Source: Anagrus nilaparvatae (Eukaryota; Arthropoda; Insecta; Hymenoptera; Mymaridae). Taken from it: a DNA stretch of 64,000 nucleotides. Location of the stretch: contig JAKSXM010000036.1 in assembly GCA_022575985.1 (NCBI GenBank), positions 806,001-870,000 of the forward strand, read 5' to 3'. The translations under genes were made by a program, and so were the position numbers. The notes under the pieces are model-generated. The model made no database searches. It worked only from the letters and a program-made list of their open reading frames with translations, and had not been told where the DNA came from. This document shows positions 1-12,887 of this stretch, in pieces; position 1 is the first letter of the stretch; each line of letters begins with the position of its first letter.

Positions 1-83
1 TACAGCAGTTTTTAGTTCATTGGGCCATGCTCAAGTAAGTACTTTTATTAAATATATGAGCTCAAAGAGTCGAAATATAAGTA

Positions 84-463
84 CATTGTAAAAAGTAAGT
101 TTCTTAGATTAACAAAAAAAAATAGAACATTTTCGAAAAATTTGTAAATATTCGATAAAAATCGTAAATTTACTAAATTTAGTATATTAAAAAAAAATTT
201 GAGTATTTTCAATTTTTTTTGTCAGTTTACAAGAAAAATTGATAATTTACAAATTTTTTTCTCGAAAATTTACAAAAAATAGTTGTCAATTTACGAAAAA
301 TAATTGCGAATTTACAGCTTTTTTCGTAAATTCAAAAAAAATAATCGAGAATTATCAAATTTTTGGATAATATACTAAATTTACGATTTTTTTCGAATAT
401 TTACAAATTCTTTCGAAAATGTTCTAATTTTTTGTTTTTATAAGGAAGTTACTTTTTATAGTG
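84..463. mobile_element. TA-flanked MITE, copy 1
   Basis: A non-coding 380-bp element beginning cattgtaaaaagtaagtttc and ending in the near reverse complement (gaagttactttttatagtg). TA dinucleotides sit immediately outside each end (82-83, 464-465). The interior consists of imperfect palindromic variants of short A/T words (tttcgaaaaa, actaaattta). TA flanks and short terminal repeats fit a non-autonomous Tc1/mariner-type element. It is the same family as 18707-19113. Confidence 0.75.
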
Positions 464-2191
464 TAGATATAATTTTAAGCACCCTTGTTGAGATTCATAT
501 CATAAATCCCATTGTTATTCATTTCTACTTCAATACCAAGGTAGTACTGTGGATTTTCTAAGCCTACTAATTTGAAATACGTATTTGATATTTTATCATT
601 ATCTTCGATATGCACTTTTTTGCCACAGTTACTGTGAGAATGATTAAATCATTTTCGCCGTTTCTACCCAATTCTATTTTGAAGTTCTAGTAGTTTATCT
701 TTTTTTCTAGGTTTTGGAACATCCCATTATTAAATTATTTTCCTATTTGTCGAATAAATGGCTAAATATAACTCGGTTCCTGGCCTACACTTAGCTGCTT
801 TACTATATGCAAGGGAATAAACTCTACTGCATAGCGCAAGAATACTAAAAACTAAACCAGCAAGAAACTCTATTTAATTATTTTTTGTACTAATACTTAA
901 TTCAAAACAATATCAGTTACAGAAATAACAACTAAATTTGAAAATGAAGTCAATAATTTTTAAATTGAGTTCCTACCTTAAATCAGTCTCTAACTTTAAT
1001 TAGGGGTAGTAACCCATTTTCTAAATGATTGCGTGATGGTAAAAATATTGTATTTTTCTTTGAGGAAAAAATGTTCTATGTTTTTATGTTTCAATAATAC
1101 ATATAAATCGATGCCTTGATATAATACATTTTTAAAAGTTCATGCAAAACAAAACAATAATAATAAAAATAAAAATGACTAAATAAAAAAAAAACATAAA
1201 AAGTTTGTATGCTATTATGTTTATGGTTTTTTTTGCATTGATAATAGGCAACGGTAGTTAAAAACTTTTTATTAATTTTCGATGCACGTCCAGCTATCAG
1301 CGGTAAAATAACTTTGTTCAAAATATATTCAAAACGAGAGAAGTTATTTTTTTTATACTTAGAGGGTGTTAGAAACTCGATGTATTTTCGATGTTTATAT
1401 TCTACGTGATAAGATTTTCAATATTTTAAAAAACCTTATACGATGCTTTTTTATATTTTGTTACACATGGGTATACTACTATATTGATTCACAAATTTCG
1501 TGCAAGGAATATTTTGTTTCTTTTATTATGTAATGTACTTGATGATAAAAATATTAATTTATATATTAGGGTGTATCTTATTTCCCTTGTTGAAGATTTT
1601 TTATTTTTCTTTATAGATATAAAAATTTTTTTCAAAATTTAGGTTCACCGAATAAATAAGTCGTAAGATCCTGGGTAGTTTATTTTCGATGTGGTGTGAA
1701 ATTTTAATTTTGGCAGAAATTTAAAAATTAGTAATTTTGAACCAAAAATAGGTATTTGTAACTATGATGACGATGCAGTTAAAGAAAAAAAGACCCAGTT
1801 TATCATTTAGCATAGAATGCTCTATTTCTAGGCCCAGAAGGCCTATTTTATTGGTCTGAGGGATACTTTATCAGCTATATTAGCTGAAACATTGTAAAAT
1901 TTCTTCTTAGTATTTAATAACTTTAATAGTTTACGAAAATAATAATGATGCTTTATTGATACTGTTGAAGGTAAATTAAAAATGCCCGTTGAACAGATAA
2001 GGTGAAACCCGAAAATATAGCCTCTATTGATAAAGAAAATAAGGCAGATAGAAATTCACGCAAAGTCATTGGTATGATAATAAGAAGTCTTGAAGTTTAT
2101 TGCCAAACTGTAAAATTTCTGAAGTAATATGGGATTATTGCTGTGTTCTAATTAAAACAAGAAAAAAATTTATTTCATATAATATCAAATT

Positions 2192-2943
2192 CTAAAAAAA
2201 AATTAGAGAGATATGGAGTCAGGAGTACCCCACTTAATCTATTTAAAAATCATCTGCTAAATCGTCAAAATGCGATTAGAATCGGAGATACGAGAAGTGA
2301 GTATGAGGTCATTAATGTCGGAGTGTCGCAGGGATCCATTTTAGGACCCTATCAGTTTCTTATCTATATTAATGACTAGCTTACTCTCGTTCCTCATGTA
2401 TTCTCGTATGCGGACGATACTGCAGTTTTCTCTGTAGAAAAAAACTGTACAGTAGCGAGCAGTGCAATGAGAGACTCACTTCAATTGATTAATCTTTGGT
2501 TCATTAAAAATAAACTCACCCTGAATTTGAATAAATCAATGTTTATTGCTTTTGGTATTTACAGCAATAGTTTACCAGACAATAATTTTTCCATTGAAAT
2601 AGCAAACCATAAACTAGCAAGAGTATCCTCCTTCAAGTACTTGGGAATTCACTTTGATCAGCATATATTCGCTGGGATATACAAATTCAAAATGTAATAA
2701 AACGGGTCAAATACCTCTTATTCATTTTTTATAAACTTAAACATATTAATAAAAAAATTCTCAAAATTATTTATTATTCCTTCTTCATTGGAATTGCCTC
2801 GTATGCCATCTCCACGTGGTGATGTGCATATGACAATGCTCTAAGGATTTTACAGACCTTTCAAAACAGAATTATCAAAATCATTAATATTGATAACACA
2901 CAATTTCTTAATATAAAGCAATTATAGTATTATTTATTTAATA

Positions 2944-2974
<31 letters not shown>

Positions 2975-3370
2975 TTATTTCATTAAAGTATTATTACCCA
3001 GATTTGTCTTACTTATTTTCAAACTCCTCGCATAGTGACAGAACTGGGCGACTAAAATTATCACTTATTCATAAAAGTATTTTTCAAAAAAGTCCTTATC
3101 TAATATCATTGAAATTATACAATTCCTTACCTATGAGTGCTAAAAAACTGAATTTCTCTACCACTAAAGCTCTGAAAAATAAACTTTTAGACTTTTTAAT
3201 TAATGTATTTGAATTTTTAGACTAATCTATATTATTATAATATATTTCCACCAACCAAGAAAAACAAAATGTACCTGTTATATTAACTGTATTTATGTAA
3301 ATACTAAAGTTTTATATATTTATTACTCTGACTAAAATTTCAGTATTGTAAGTTAAATAAATAAACAAAT
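2192..3370 (+). pseudogene. LINE (non-LTR retrotransposon) reverse transcriptase relic
   Basis: A 5'-truncated, broken non-LTR retrotransposon. The frame from 2192 reads KLERYGVRSTPLNLF, then the palm motif GVSQGSILGPYQFLIYIND, interrupted by a TAG before LTLV. Next comes the catalytic box FSYADDTAVF with the two Asp intact, then LINLWFIKNKLTLNLNKS and the thumb motif FKYLGIHFDQ. A frameshift follows, and the C-terminal part (3004-3228, YLFSNSSHSDRTGRLKLSLI and onward) resumes after a (TTA)n run at about 2945-2980. The 3' end has AAATAAATAAAC-type tail sequence near 3353-3367. Motifs resemble the jockey/CR1 group; the exact clade needs a search. It is not functional. Confidence 0.88.
2945..2980. 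repeat. (TTA)n microsatellite
   Basis: A run of tta/att trinucleotides within the LINE relic, separating its frameshifted RT part from the C-terminal part. It probably expanded from a short A/T tract after insertion. Confidence 0.85.
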
Positions 3371-3480
3371 TTATCTAATTACAAAAAATTATATTAAAAT
3401 TTAAAAAAAAAACAGAAAATTGTTATATAGTTATTAAAAATTTTTTTTTGAATCTAAATATTTAATTAACACATTAACTA

Positions 3481-3645
3481 ACCTCCATCCCCGTACAGAC
3501 TTGCTCGATCTGACTCTGGGGATTATGAGATGTTTTATATATTTTTGTATTGTAAATTCGCAATTTTTTAATGTTTGTACTTTATAGTTATATGTAACGC
3601 ATCTGTAATATGGATAAAATAAATAAACAAATAAATAAGTTTTTG
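3481..3645 (+). mobile_element. Second LINE 3' end fragment
   Basis: A short fragment starting near ccgtacagacttgctcgatc and ending with ataaaataaataaacaaata-type tail repeats. This layout (GC-richer 3' UTR, then an A-rich tail with taaa units) is typical of jockey-like LINE 3' termini. It directly follows the RT relic at 2192-3370 and may be its own 3' UTR interrupted by an insertion, or an independent copy. Confidence 0.55.
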
Positions 3646-4199
3646 ATTTTAAATGGGATGCAAACTAAAGTATTGTTACAAATTAACAAAAATTCTTGAT
3701 GGAAAACTTACTTAAGTCCAGAATGTCAGCTTTACAACGGAGGTATAATCATTTCTATGGTACTTGGGAAAATGATAAAATTAAATTCTTGATGAGGGCT
3801 TACGTTCAATGATGCCTTGTTCGTATTCCGATTTACCTGGATTTTAGAAAAAATTTAAATAAGCTCCAAAATTTTGACTAGAACAGTTTAAACCTTTTCT
3901 AAATAAACTAGGGTTACCCAGAGTAATACCCAGCCTGTACATTTACAAAAAAGTTAATAATGTAATGTTTTTAGCAGTCAATAAACATTTAGTATAAAAT
4001 CAAATTAATTACAATAGCATTCTATTAAAGAAAATGAATTTAATAATCAACTAAAAAAAAGGGTAAAATTATTAATTCTATGAACCCAGAATTTACAGCT
4101 AAAATTTTGCTAAAAAAGGTAATAGTAAAATAAAAATAAAAAACCAATTATTTATTTATATTCATATATTTTCTTTTTATTTAATATAATATTATTTTT

Positions 4200-4335
4200 A
4201 AATTGAAAAATTGGACAATAATAGTAATAATAATAATAATAATAAGAAAAAAAATATATATATAATATGATAATAATAATAATAATAATGATAAAATTAT
4301 TAATATAATAATAATAATTGCATTAATAATAATAA
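4200..4335. repeat. (ATA/TAA)n and (TA)n microsatellite cluster
   Basis: Successive runs of aat/ata trinucleotides with an internal tatatata run. The wider 3650-7900 region is nearly pure A/T simple sequence with no gene seen. Confidence 0.8.
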
Positions 4336-5101
4336 TCTATAAATTTTTTTTGCTTTAATATTCACATTAAATATTTATACCCTATTTACACACTTCATTT
4401 ATTATACACAATTATTCAAATAATTAAGAAAAAAAATTCAAAAAAAAAAATTTCTTACTTTTTAATACATTTATATTAATTATTTTTATTTTTTACTTAA
4501 TATTTAAGTTCTTATTAACAAAAAATTTGATATAAGTTAAATTATTTACAAAAAAAAGGCTCAATTAATTATGATAATTTTTAATTTTAAGTTGATTATA
4601 TTTATTAAAAATTAAAAATAAATTTAAATAAATGCGAAAGCACCAATAATTATTTTTTTTACATTAATTTTTTAAATTAATTTTTTAATTCACATTTATT
4701 TATATATAAAAATGAGCTTTCGGTTTTATGTATACTTTTTTTTCTAATTTTTTTTTTAAACTATAAAATTTCCTTTATCACAGATATAAATAAATGTACT
4801 TCTTTTTAAAAATTAATTTCATAGTTTATAAATGCCATTAAAGTTACAATTTTTTTTTAGTTCTCTGAATTTCATTAACAAATAAGAAAATTAATTAATT
4901 TGACTGTTTTATTGCACCATATTTTTTCTACTATATTTATTTATAATCTACAGTTTTTTAAAAAATAATATTTTGTAAGATGAAAAATTGTTGATTATTA
5001 TTTTCTACATTTTTTATTTCTCTATCATATTTTTATTTTATTTATTAGGTAATATTAGTTATAATGACAATTCTGTTACATAATAAGAGGTGGGTGATGT
5101 A

Positions 5102-5328
5102 AATCTAACCTCAAAAGCTATTTTTAATTAAATTATAATACACGACTTAACGAATTCATTTACGAAGGTGTGTTTTAATTCGATATTACCAATAAAAAAT
5201 ATTTTTATATAATCTACAAATTGCATTTCACTTGCGAGAAAAATTTTTCGCTGAAATTTAAATGAAAAGAATCATCACCATTTCGTACAGTTTGGTACGA
5301 CCGCGCGTGATACTTTTGAGGTTAGATT
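5102..5328. repeat. Short inverted-repeat element
   Basis: A 16-bp perfect inverted repeat, aatctaacctcaaaag at 5102-5117 and cttttgaggttagatt at 5313-5328, frames a 227-bp segment whose right part is less AT-rich (gtacgaccgcgcgtgat). This is consistent with a degenerate MITE, but no target duplication is clear. Confidence 0.5.
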
Positions 5329-8018
5329 AACCTGAAACACTATTTTATACATTGAAATGATTGAAAAATTATTTTATTATTACTTCTTACATTTATTACA
5401 CAGTATATTTATTTTTTACTATTAATTATCTTAACAAAATATTTGTTAATGAAAATCAGATTTACTTGGTAACCTGGCATTTGACGTAATAACTAAAAAA
5501 AAAACAAAAATTTCTTAATATTTTGACGGTATAAATGAAACTTTCTTTTTATATGCTTAAATTGATTATTTTATGATGAAAATTTAATATGATTTATTGA
5601 TAGATGCTTGACTGATTCATAAACCAAAAATGATGTATTATAAATTTTTATTTTTTCAAGTTTCACTTGTCATTTGATAATAAAATAATTTTATTCAATT
5701 TTTTTTTTACTCCTAATTTATTTTATTACTCATTTTTTTTTTACAAGATGCTTGCATGTTAAAAAAATTTTTTTTTACATAACTTGTCACGTAAACCAAA
5801 AATTGATATCAAGAACACTATTTTATTTTTTTTTATAATTAAATATATATTTTTGATTATGTGATTATTTATAAAGTGTTAAAAAAAAATCGTATGATTA
5901 CACAATTAAAAAAAATTCGTATCCTCTTGTGTAACATAACCAAAAAATTTTTAGTAATTACCGTCAAAAAATATCATGAATTTATGTATTTATTTATTTA
6001 CACAAATATTCGCTTTTAATATTCACACTTAATTTTTATTATATGACAAAAAAATTTTTATTATTTAATCTATATATAAAATATTATTATTATTATTATT
6101 TAATTATATATTTTTTTTATTAGTATAAATAATTTAAAACAGATTAAAATAAAAATTTATTATTTTTTAACAAAAATTTTTTCTTTTTTTTAATTAAAAA
6201 AAGTGCTTTTTATTTTGTGTTTTGTTTTTTCTTTTGCACATTGCCCATATTAAAATTTGATTTTTTTTAAAATTCATTTAAAAAAAGTAAGAAAAAAAAC
6301 TTTTTTAATTTTGATATGTTTTAAATATTTTTTATTAAAAAATTTTTGTAGTAATCTTAGCTGAGTGTGTTTGTTTTTCAAGTTTTTTTAGTAAGGCTAG
6401 TATGCTAATCAACCATTAAAATCATGTATTTTTGCTACAGATGAAACAATTGTGAGAATGGACTAAATCGCAGATAAATTACTATTTGGTAAACTACGAT
6501 TTAGGGCATTTTTTTGATAGACTGATTTAGAATTATCATCATAAAACCAGTCTTTTTACTGAATATGAGGATTTTTCGGGGTTTTCCGAAAGAATTTATA
6601 TTAATGTGACTATAGTAAAAATAAATGAATTAAATTTTGGTGGTCATAGATTATGATCCTAGAAGTTATGTCAGAATGGTGGATACAATCGCGTTCAAAT
6701 GATTAATATTTAAGGAAGTTGGCATTTCATCAACTCAAAACTACTATAATTTTTGGAATTTTTCAGTTAGTTGATCATGCTTTCTAACCTTAAAAACAAT
6801 GATCAGTAAGTTTCATAATCTATGAACCAACAAATGCTCTTAATTCATAATTGAGCCTATTTTTCAAAAACAAGTATGCAGTCTAAAACAAAACTGAACC
6901 TTACCTAAAATATTGAAAAAAAGTACTCAGCTAAAATTACCAGCTCCTCAAATAAATATTTTAAAATTAAAAATTGCCTAATTTTATAGAATCAGTAAAT
7001 TTATTTATGTACAAACTATTAGTATAACTACAATCTAAAAAAAAAATTTATAATTAATTTTAATTTAACAAAAAAGGGGGTAGAAAAGGTTTTATCTATA
7101 GCTAATTATAAACATGTATACAATATTTAAATATGTAAAAAAAATTATTTAACTAAATAATTATTTTACTAAATAATTTTTTTTCTTATATACGAGAGAT
7201 TCACTCATGATATTTTTTTATTATTTACATAAACATCAATTTTTTTTTTTAATTAAGAATTAAATATAGTTAATAATAATTTATAAACTTTTTTTAATTA
7301 ATTAATATATTATAATAAAAATAAAAAATAAAAATTATTTTACTTGAAAAATATTCATTCAATAAAAAAAGTCCAGTATATTTTATTTATATATACATAC
7401 ACACACATACACACAGACATATGTGTAAGATTTTATTTGTATTTATTTATTCTTCTTCCGGTCAATAATCACGTGTGTTTCTCTTTTTATACAGTCGCAC
7501 CTTACGATTTATTATATCTGATTTTTCTTCTCAACTAAATTTTATACAACACACCAGAAAGTCATTTCATTCTTTGATTTTTTTTTTTTTTTATTTTTCA
7601 CATGCAGAATAAATCTTGGAAGATCTTGTTTTATAAATAAATAATTTTTTTTTTTTTTTTAGATCCATTATTGAATATATTTTATATGTGTGTGTGTGCT
7701 TTTTTCATGCTGGAGTTATGTTATACTGGGCAGTAATTTTATTTATTTATTTTTTTTTTTTTTTTGACTTTTTTTTGTTTTTTTATAAAAACCTGTAACA
7801 GAAAAATTAAATACATTTTTTTTAATAATTATTTTAGTTATATTTGGATGTAATTTTTAAGTAAGGAAGACGGTTTTAGATCAAATTATAATAATAGACA
7901 TTTTTTAATTAATCAGGATTGTCTAAAATATCAGGATATTGAAGGCGAAATAAGCTGAGAAAAAATCAAAGCTTTTAAAAATCGACTAAATTTTAGTAAA
8001 GTACGTAACTTTTTGTGC

Positions 8019-8164
8019 TTTCAGAAGACTTTATGTTAAAACAGTGAAATTGTAAACCTACAGATTAAAATGCTGAATTTTTTAAGAAAAGTTTTAGAAT
8101 TAATACAAAAATTCGCAATTATTCTTTAAAATTTCACTATTTTAATAGAAAGTCTTCTGAAAAT
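8019..8164. repeat. Imperfect hairpin with arms of about 40 bp
   Basis: The left arm near 8019-8060 (cagaagactttatgttaaaa, then cagtgaaatt) is matched in reverse complement at 8122-8164 (aatttcactattttaataga, then aagtcttctg), with a spacer of about 60 bp. It is probably the core of a decayed foldback element; outer boundaries are unclear. Confidence 0.6.
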
Positions 8165-10331
8165 ATAAAAATTTAATTCTAAATTTTTTGTCAGATTTTT
8201 ATTTGTTCATATGATTAGCGGAAAAATTGAAATATCTGAAGTAATTTAAGCCTTACTAGTATACTTTTCATCTATTTGCTTTTAAGAAATTGTCTATAAA
8301 AGAAATAATATTTTGCGTATTTCTTGCACGATTCAAATCAACGTTTGGACCCCAAACTCAAGTTTTACAGGAAATTTTCAATCTGTTGCAATAAAGAAAA
8401 TTAAAATAAAAATTATTTACATTTCAGCTCATTTGCAATCGTTTGACCGAAAATAAAAATTTTTGCTACCCGCAAGCGTAAATCTGCTATAGCGACAAAC
8501 GAAATTCCACTTGCCACATTAAATATTAACATTTTGGTTTAAGAAATTAACTTTTAACGTAAATCATTCATTGTATCTTATTAAAATTAATAATTTCATC
8601 ATAAATATTATCATTATTAAGCTACAGTTTTAATATAAATATTACAAATCGAACTCATAAAATTTATCATTTAATAAATTATTTCAAGCAATCGAATAAA
8701 TTATTATTAATACTTTCGTCGGCCTTGGATAAATAACCCTAATTATCAGAAATATTTTATTTATCAATGAAAAAAAAATTAATTTGCAACTGCATACGAT
8801 AATATTGAATTGCATCAATAAAAAAAAATTTTTTTTTTAATTTTCCATGCGACGGTAAAATGAAAAAAAGAAAGAGAAAAAAATGACAGGTGATAATTGA
8901 TGGATATTTTGTAATTGTTTTAAATTAAAATCAGTTTTATTTTAGATTTAAAATAAAAAAATAATTTATCAATTACTTTATCGTTTATAGATTAAACATT
9001 TTAATATACAAATTATCTCATAAGTTTTATCAATTTTGATTTAAATTCAATTTGTAAAAATAATTTTAAATAATATATATTTGATGACATTTATAAAAAC
9101 TGTGAATTATAAATAAAATTTTATATTTCTGTAAAATTTAGACATTAATACAGATTTTTAAATAATTTGTGCTGATATTTTTGCAAAATATTTTTTTGAA
9201 ATAAATCAATTAAACTAATTAATTATTTGTATGAAATCATATTAAAATTTAATGACCCAAAAATTTATCTGAAACCTTTATCCTACTCCATTTTGCCAGA
9301 AAAAATTAAACCGCGTCTTTATTATTATTATTTGCATTGGATTTTCAATTTTTTAAACTACTTTAATGTTTCTAAAAAGTTGTGAAATTCGAAAAAAATT
9401 TGTTGCATTATTTTATAATTCGAATTTTTCAAGCTGTCTAAAGTATTAACTATTTTTTCAACTTTTGTTATTTAAATATTTTGGATTAGTTTAATTATAT
9501 TTATTATTTTAAAAAAATGAAATATTTAGCGATATAAGAACAAATTTTTTGAGATTAATTTGTAAATTCACCAAATGTAGCCAAAATTTTTGCGTATTGG
9601 ATTTTGAAAAAATTTCTTTAAATGATAGTATTTTTAATCAACAAAGAAATTTCTAAGACTATGAAAACATTGTTAAAGAATTAAGATAATTAGCACTTTT
9701 ATTATGTAACTAAAGTTTATTTATGTAAACTATAAGTATAACTGTCAGCAGTATGTGTTTATTGATATAACTATGTTAAATGTGCGTGCGCATTCAAAAT
9801 TGCTATGATCGATAGGTATTTAAATGTGAAATACTCTACTTACGTAATTATAATGTAATAGAAAACTAAACTGATAATAAAATAAAATATATTTATTTTT
9901 TTATGAAGCTAAAATTAATAAAAAACACAGGCAGTTTTTCTTCAAGAAGTGAATTTTTTTATTTTTACGTTTTTACCAAAATTTTGCTTTATTAATTTAA
10001 GAATAAGAATTTGCTTTCTTATCTTAATATTGCCCTTAAATTATACACTACGAAAAATTCTGCTTAAGTATTTAATATTTTGATAGCGAATCCAATGAAT
10101 TTAATATTTCAACTATAAAACTAATACACGATAGTATAAAATTGGTCTGGAGCGATTTTCCAAAACGTGATTGAAATAAAAAAAAGGAATGTAAAATGAA
10201 AATATGCATGAACTAGGAACGCTGAAACATTCTGGTTGCTAGGTAAAATATTTCTGCTAGAAAATAAATAAAATATTATTTCTGGAACATTTTTAGTATT
10301 CTAGGCTATTTTTACAAACAATAAAAAAATA

Positions 10332-10367
10332 CGCTAGCTACAAGTAAAATTCCGTTTGTAGCTAGCG
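10332..10367. repeat. Small hairpin of a dispersed family
   Basis: Perfect 12-bp arms cgctagctacaa and ttgtagctagcg with a 12-nt loop. Related words (gctagctgcaagcgg, accgcaagcag) recur at 10535-10595, and looser ones at about 8465-8515 and 53690-53755, suggesting a dispersed repeat with GCTAGC/GCAAGC cores. Confidence 0.5.
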
Positions 10368-10629
10368 GAATTTTCTTTTTGGTGAAACAATTGCAAATTA
10401 TCTAAAAATTAAAAAAAAATATTTTTTCACTAATTTAAGATTAAAAAAATTTATAATTCAAAAAAAGAAAATAGTTTTTTTTAATTTTCCTTAAGTTTTA
10501 GGTCTTTTTCAATCGTTTTTACAAGAAAAAAAAATTCGCTAGCTGCAAGCGGCATTCTTAACCGCAAGCAGAATACTTCAGCTTGCCGTAAACGGATTTT
10601 TATTTTCAGTGCAGCGTACGCACTATAAT

Positions 10630-11270
10630 ATGCGTTTGTTTAACCTCTTAGAACAATTCGTTATACGGAGGTCACCAACAATTCGCACAAGCGGTCCAAA
10701 CCGCATTTTTTGCTTTTATTTCCTCGGAAGTCGATATACATATTGAGATATATACCGCTTTTTCCTTTAATGGAAATAATTTTTTAGGTTTGGAGACGTA
10801 TGCGGATAAATTGTTAGTGTATCTGTAGGATTAGAAGGAATATACAGGGTTGGAGGAATTTTAACAACCGTTTCTCAAACTCTTATCTTAACTCTTAACC
10901 TTTTTAGGATTTGGGAAGGCCAATTGCGGTCCAAGGTCCGACTTTTTATAGGAGCCATGCTGACAATTCCGTCTTTAAAGCGCAGAGTTGTATTTCTACA
11001 ACTCTATGCTTTAAAAGAGGCGCGAAAAACCTTAGAAAAACGCCCTCTATGCATGACATACGGAGACAGTAAATAGCACTTTCTATTTCATCTGTCTCCT
11101 GCGGATCGGCAGCCAGCTCTACTCTCCCTTCTTATAATAAATATTTAATTTTTATTAAATATTTATTTAGAAAAAAAAGTATCATTGCTCTGCATCAGCG
11201 GCGAACCCACTTCATAATATAATACTATATTACAAAGCAAGAACGTTACCTCTGCGCTACCGAGCCGGTT
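10630..11270 (-). mobile_element. tRNA-derived SINE (about 640 bp) with 16-bp target duplication
   Basis: The element lies exactly between two copies of gcgtacgcactataat (10614-10629 and 11271-11286), a perfect 16-bp target-site duplication. Read on the minus strand it starts accggctcggtagcgcagag, containing an RNA polymerase III A-box-like sequence (tagcgcagaggt, about 11249-11260), followed by a B-box-like gggttcgccgc (about 11198-11208), as in tRNA-derived SINE heads. Downstream is a 45-bp hairpin (ctttaaagcgcagagttgta at about 10973-11017), then a tail without poly-A. It is long for a SINE, so the 3' half may derive from a partner LINE or from a second element. It is non-coding. Confidence 0.78.
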
Positions 11271-11438
11271 GCGTACGCACTATAATTAAAAATCATTTTA
11301 TTTAGTTATTCACTCGGTGAAAAAATTTAATTTAACATAGTTTTCCATAAAAAAAAATTTTTTGGCATAAGGATCCCACGCCAACTGGGCACAAGTTGGA
11401 CAAAAGAGTCACGGAAATCGGCTGAACTAATTTTTTTT

Positions 11439-12662
11439 TCTCGATTTTTGGCAGCCATTTTCATGTTTTTGGCCTTTTTGTATACTGACGCAAAATTTTC
11501 TTATTACAGCAGCCAAATGCTTATTTTACATTGAAAAAAAGTTTTCTGTCCAGACACTTAAGTAAAATTTGCCGTGAAATTCAATTCCGGAATTTAAAAG
11601 TTTATTTGGACTGCGTTTGCGCGAGAAAATTATTATTTAAAATTTCGTCTTTGAGTCTCAACATCTTTAAAATCACCGCTTCGATTTTGTTCTAAATAGG
11701 CTTAAATTTCTTATTCTATGACCAATTACTAAATTTTATCTCTTCCAAAATATTCGTAGCTTGAGCGAATCTGAAAGCTTCAGATAAAAATAATGATATC
11801 TTTTAAATTACTAGTTTGAAAAGTTTAAATTATGAAAATCTGATTTAGATTTGAATAACTTAGGATTTTTTTTACAGAGATATTTAAATTTTAGTATTGA
11901 AGAAATTGCGTAAAAAAAACAAAATTTTTTAATAAAAATTTTTTTCTAAATTTTTGTATTAATGTTTTATTATGAGTTTAAAATTTTTCCTTTTTCATAC
12001 AAACCTTTCAAAAGGCACAAAAACTACAATATACATGTAAAATTTTCTGTTAAATCAGAATCTAAAGTCAGATTTTCATTTGACCACGTGACTTGGAGGG
12101 AAAGTGAAAAAATTTTGAAACTAATACTTTAAGAAACGTCATTTTCTCGTCAGCGGCGAGAAAGCACGTATTTCTCGGACGCTACGTGTCCGGAAAAATC
12201 GTTTTTTCTTACCCCTGACGGAGAAAAATAGTATACGACCTTTGACCATAAAAAGAAATGTCCCAATTTACGTGCGATTTGGGACATTCTTTATTTTTCT
12301 CGCCATTGATCTAGAGTTTACAGGTAGTAGGTTATTCCGCGAATTTTTTTCAGAGAGTATTTTTAGGTTATAGAACAAGAACTTTAAGATCAATTAAAAT
12401 AAAATTAAATCTGTAAAATTTTAGGTATTTAGCTTGAAGCTCGATTCGAAGACAAATTTGTAAAATAATTAATTTCTCGCGAATGGGCAGTACAAATCAA
12501 TTTTTAAACTCCAGAATTGAATTTCATTAAAAATTTCGTATACGTAATTTAAAGAAAAATTTTTTTTCAATGTAAAATAAGTATTTGGCTGAAATAATAA
12601 AAAAATTTTCTTCCAATTTATAAAAACGCTAAAATCACGAAAATGGCTGCCAAAAGTCGAGA
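11439..12662. mobile_element. Large imperfect foldback element (about 1.2 kb)
   Basis: Diverged inverted arms of about 300 bp: 11439-11740 and 12350-12662. Matching words include tttttggcagccattttcat with its counterpart, cagccaaatgcttattttac, gaaattcaattccggaattt and gcgcgagaaaattatt. The interior holds a short hairpin (12252-12292, aaagaaatgtcccaattt…tttgggacattcttt) and the cggcgagaaagcacg repeat seen also at 19229-19690 and 62850-62960. No coding sequence. It is probably a non-autonomous DNA transposon; termini and target duplication are not resolved. Confidence 0.65.
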
Positions 12663-12887
12663 TTTGAATCTAGAAAGCTAAAAATGAGTAAGAGAAATTA
12701 CTTTTAGTCTCATTTTCGGAAAAAAATAATTTGTATTAATTTTAGAGACCCTTTACTTTAGAACCAAAGTTAGCATTAAATTTGCCATATATGATTTATA
12801 ACAATTATAAAAAAATGTGTGAGATTTTGAAATTTTATTAAAAACCTATACTTCTTATTGTATTCTTATTTAACTTAACGCTATTAT

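Noticed and set aside
1..35. Plus-strand exon end before gtaagta at the window start
   Set aside because: A single donor-like word in AT-rich DNA with no recognisable peptide upstream and no acceptor partner.
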